This document shows, one piece after another, positions 4,460 through 5,613 of a stretch of 5,613 nt of DNA (positions are counted from its first letter, which is position 1; each line of letters starts with the position of its first letter). Position numbers and translations under genes: made by a program. Source of the stretch: Sva-25 sp039714995 (GTDB lineage Bacteria; Pseudomonadota; Gammaproteobacteria; Chromatiales; Chromatiaceae); the NCBI GenBank assembly GCA_039714995.1, contig JBDLII010000135.1:1-5613 (forward strand), read 5' to 3'. The notes beneath the pieces were generated by a model, which searched no databases, was not told the origin of the DNA, and saw nothing but the letters and a program-made list of their open reading frames with translations.

Positions 4460-5613
4460 AAAAACCTGAACTGCTGGCGCCTGCCGGCACCATCAAAAAC
4501 ATGCGTTACGCCTTCGCTTACGGCGCTGATGCCGTCTATGCAGGCATGCCGCGCTACAGCCTGCGTGTGCGCAACAACGACTTTCTGGAACAGAATCTGC
4601 GTCGCGGTATCGACGAGGCGCATGCGCAGGGGAAGCAGTTCTTCGTGGCGGCCAATGCGATGCCGCACGATGCCAAGCTGAAGACCTTTATCGATGACAT
4701 CGGGCCGGTGATCGAGATGCAGCCGGATGCGCTGATCATGGCGGACCCCGGGCTGATCATGCTGGTGCGGGAACAGTGGCCGGAGATGGCAATCCATCTC
4801 TCGGTGCAGGCCAACAGCATGAATGCCGCCAGCGTCAGCTTTTGGCAGTCGGTGGGGTTGAGCCGCGTCATCCTGTCGCGCGAACTGTCACTCGACGAAA
4901 TCGAGGCGATCCGCCAGCAGTGCCCGGAGATGGAGATCGAGGTGTTCGTGCATGGCGCGCTCTGCATCGCCTACTCAGGGCGCTGCCTGCTGTCGGGCTA
5001 TTTCAACCATCGCGACGCCAACCAGGGAACCTGCACCAACGCCTGCCGCTGGGAATACCAGGTGGGCGATCTGCAGCCGCCGGCGGAGGTTTCGCTGGAG
5101 AGCATCCAGCGCCACCCGCTGGCGGATCAAACCTGGTATCTCGAGGAGAGCGGTCGTCGCGGCGAGTTCATGCCGATCATGGAGGACGAGATGGGCACCT
5201 ATATCATGAACTCCAGGGACCTGCGCGCAGTGGAGCATGTGCAGCGACTGGTCGAAATCGGCGTCGACTGCCTGAAGATCGAAGGCAGAACCAAGTCGCA
5301 CTACTACGCGGCGCGCACCACCCAGGTCTATCGGCGCGCCATCGATGATGCCGTCGCAGGCCGTCCTTTTGATCCGCGGCTGCTGGACGATCTGGAGGGA
5401 CTGGCAAACCGCGGTTACACCGACGGCTTTCTGCAGCGTCACGAGACGCACGAGATGCAGAACTACCGCGCTGGCATCTCCAAAAACATGCGCCAGCAGT
5501 TTGTCGGCGAGGTTACCGGGCAGCAGCAGGAGATGCTGGAGGTGCTGGCGAAAAACAAATTCATGACCGGCGACGAACTTGAGCTCCTCACGCCGCGGGG
5601 CAATCATCGCTTT
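4456..5613 (+). CDS. trhP: tRNA hydroxylation protein TrhP/YegQ (U32 family), 3' end cut off
   Basis: The first 386 codons of a U32 'peptidase' family protein, running past the window edge; E. coli YegQ has about 453 residues, so roughly 65 are missing. It aligns by eye with YegQ from MKKPELLAPAGTIKNMRYAF onward. E. coli TrhP makes 5-hydroxyuridine at wobble U34 using prephenate, the first step to cmo5U/mcmo5U; peptidase activity is not expected. Landmarks: GADAVYAG near the N-terminus, HLSVQAN, HGALC (His166, Cys170), SGRC (Cys177), GTCTNACRW (Cys193, Cys197), and IEGRTKS. The Cys cluster resembles that of related U32 proteins that bind Fe-S. The insert around 205-235 is shorter than in E. 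coli. The ATG is fixed by family alignment; no strong Shine-Dalgarno precedes it. No stop or frameshift is seen. Confidence 0.95.
   Translation, partial: MKKPELLAPAGTIKNMRYAFAYGADAVYAGMPRYSLRVRNNDFLEQNLRRGIDEAHAQGKQFFVAANAMPHDAKLKTFIDDIGPVIEMQPDALIMADPGLIMLVREQWPEMAIHLSVQANSMNAASVSFWQSVGLSRVILSRELSLDEIEAIRQQCPEMEIEVFVHGALCIAYSGRCLLSGYFNHRDANQGTCTNACRWEYQVGDLQPPAEVSLESIQRHPLADQTWYLEESGRRGEFMPIMEDEMGTYIMNSRDLRAVEHVQRLVEIGVDCLKIEGRTKSHYYAARTTQVYRRAIDDAVAGRPFDPRLLDDLEGLANRGYTDGFLQRHETHEMQNYRAGISKNMRQQFVGEVTGQQQEMLEVLAKNKFMTGDELELLTPRGNHRF

Noticed and set aside
4776..5348. 190-codon + strand frame overlapping trhP
   Set aside because: Out-of-frame shadow; Arg/Gly/Ala/Pro-rich composition typical of a shifted reading of a GC-rich gene. 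The true frame has unbroken YegQ similarity.
4975..5607. 210-codon open frame on the - strand inside trhP
   Set aside because: Antisense shadow of the conserved trhP frame, with no family motif and no credible ribosome site.

Overview
The window is a stretch of ordinary gammaproteobacterial chromosome, with all recognised genes on the + strand. The order dedD - cvpA - purF, the PurF and YegQ/TrhP proteins that read almost co-linearly with the Escherichia coli ones as I remember them, and an entericidin-type lipoprotein all point to Gammaproteobacteria. Intergenic regions are short, codon choice is moderately GC-rich, and several starts are GTG. I see no integrase, insertion sequence, phage gene, CRISPR array or toxin-antitoxin pair, and cannot name the genus from the sequence alone.

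Region by region: bases 1-132 are a leader without a recognisable gene (all three forward frames are closed by position 73) that holds a perfect TATAAT and the Shine-Dalgarno site of dedD. dedD (133-801) encodes a membrane-anchored SPOR cell-division protein. A 146-base gap follows, with a stem-loop, a tandem heptamer and a candidate extended -10 promoter. cvpA (948-1640) and purF (1644-3158) form a tight pair with a 3-base gap, as in many gammaproteobacteria. Next comes a self-contained tRNA-Met unit: a near-consensus promoter (3172-3200), the 77-nt elongator tRNA with encoded CCA (3214-3290), and a strong intrinsic terminator (3301-3336). Right after the terminator, a 23-bp perfect-armed palindrome overlaps a candidate promoter for a 42-residue entericidin-like lipoprotein (3387-3515). 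A permuted papain-like (YiiX/YaeF, NlpC/P60 superfamily) protein is best started at the ATG at 3681, and is followed closely by trhP/yegQ, which runs off the right edge.

Functionally the window joins cell-envelope genes (dedD, the lipoprotein, the inner-membrane protein CvpA), the first committed step of purine synthesis (purF), and translation (tRNA-Met; TrhP for wobble-uridine hydroxylation). Only cvpA-purF and the papain-like gene-trhP pair look co-transcribed. I found no convincing new multi-gene system. The most interesting unexplained details are small: a 19-codon ORF with a good ribosome site that bridges the papain-like gene and trhP by an ATGA overlap, the palindromic operator-like element in front of the lipoprotein, and a G-U closing pair in the tRNA-Met acceptor stem.
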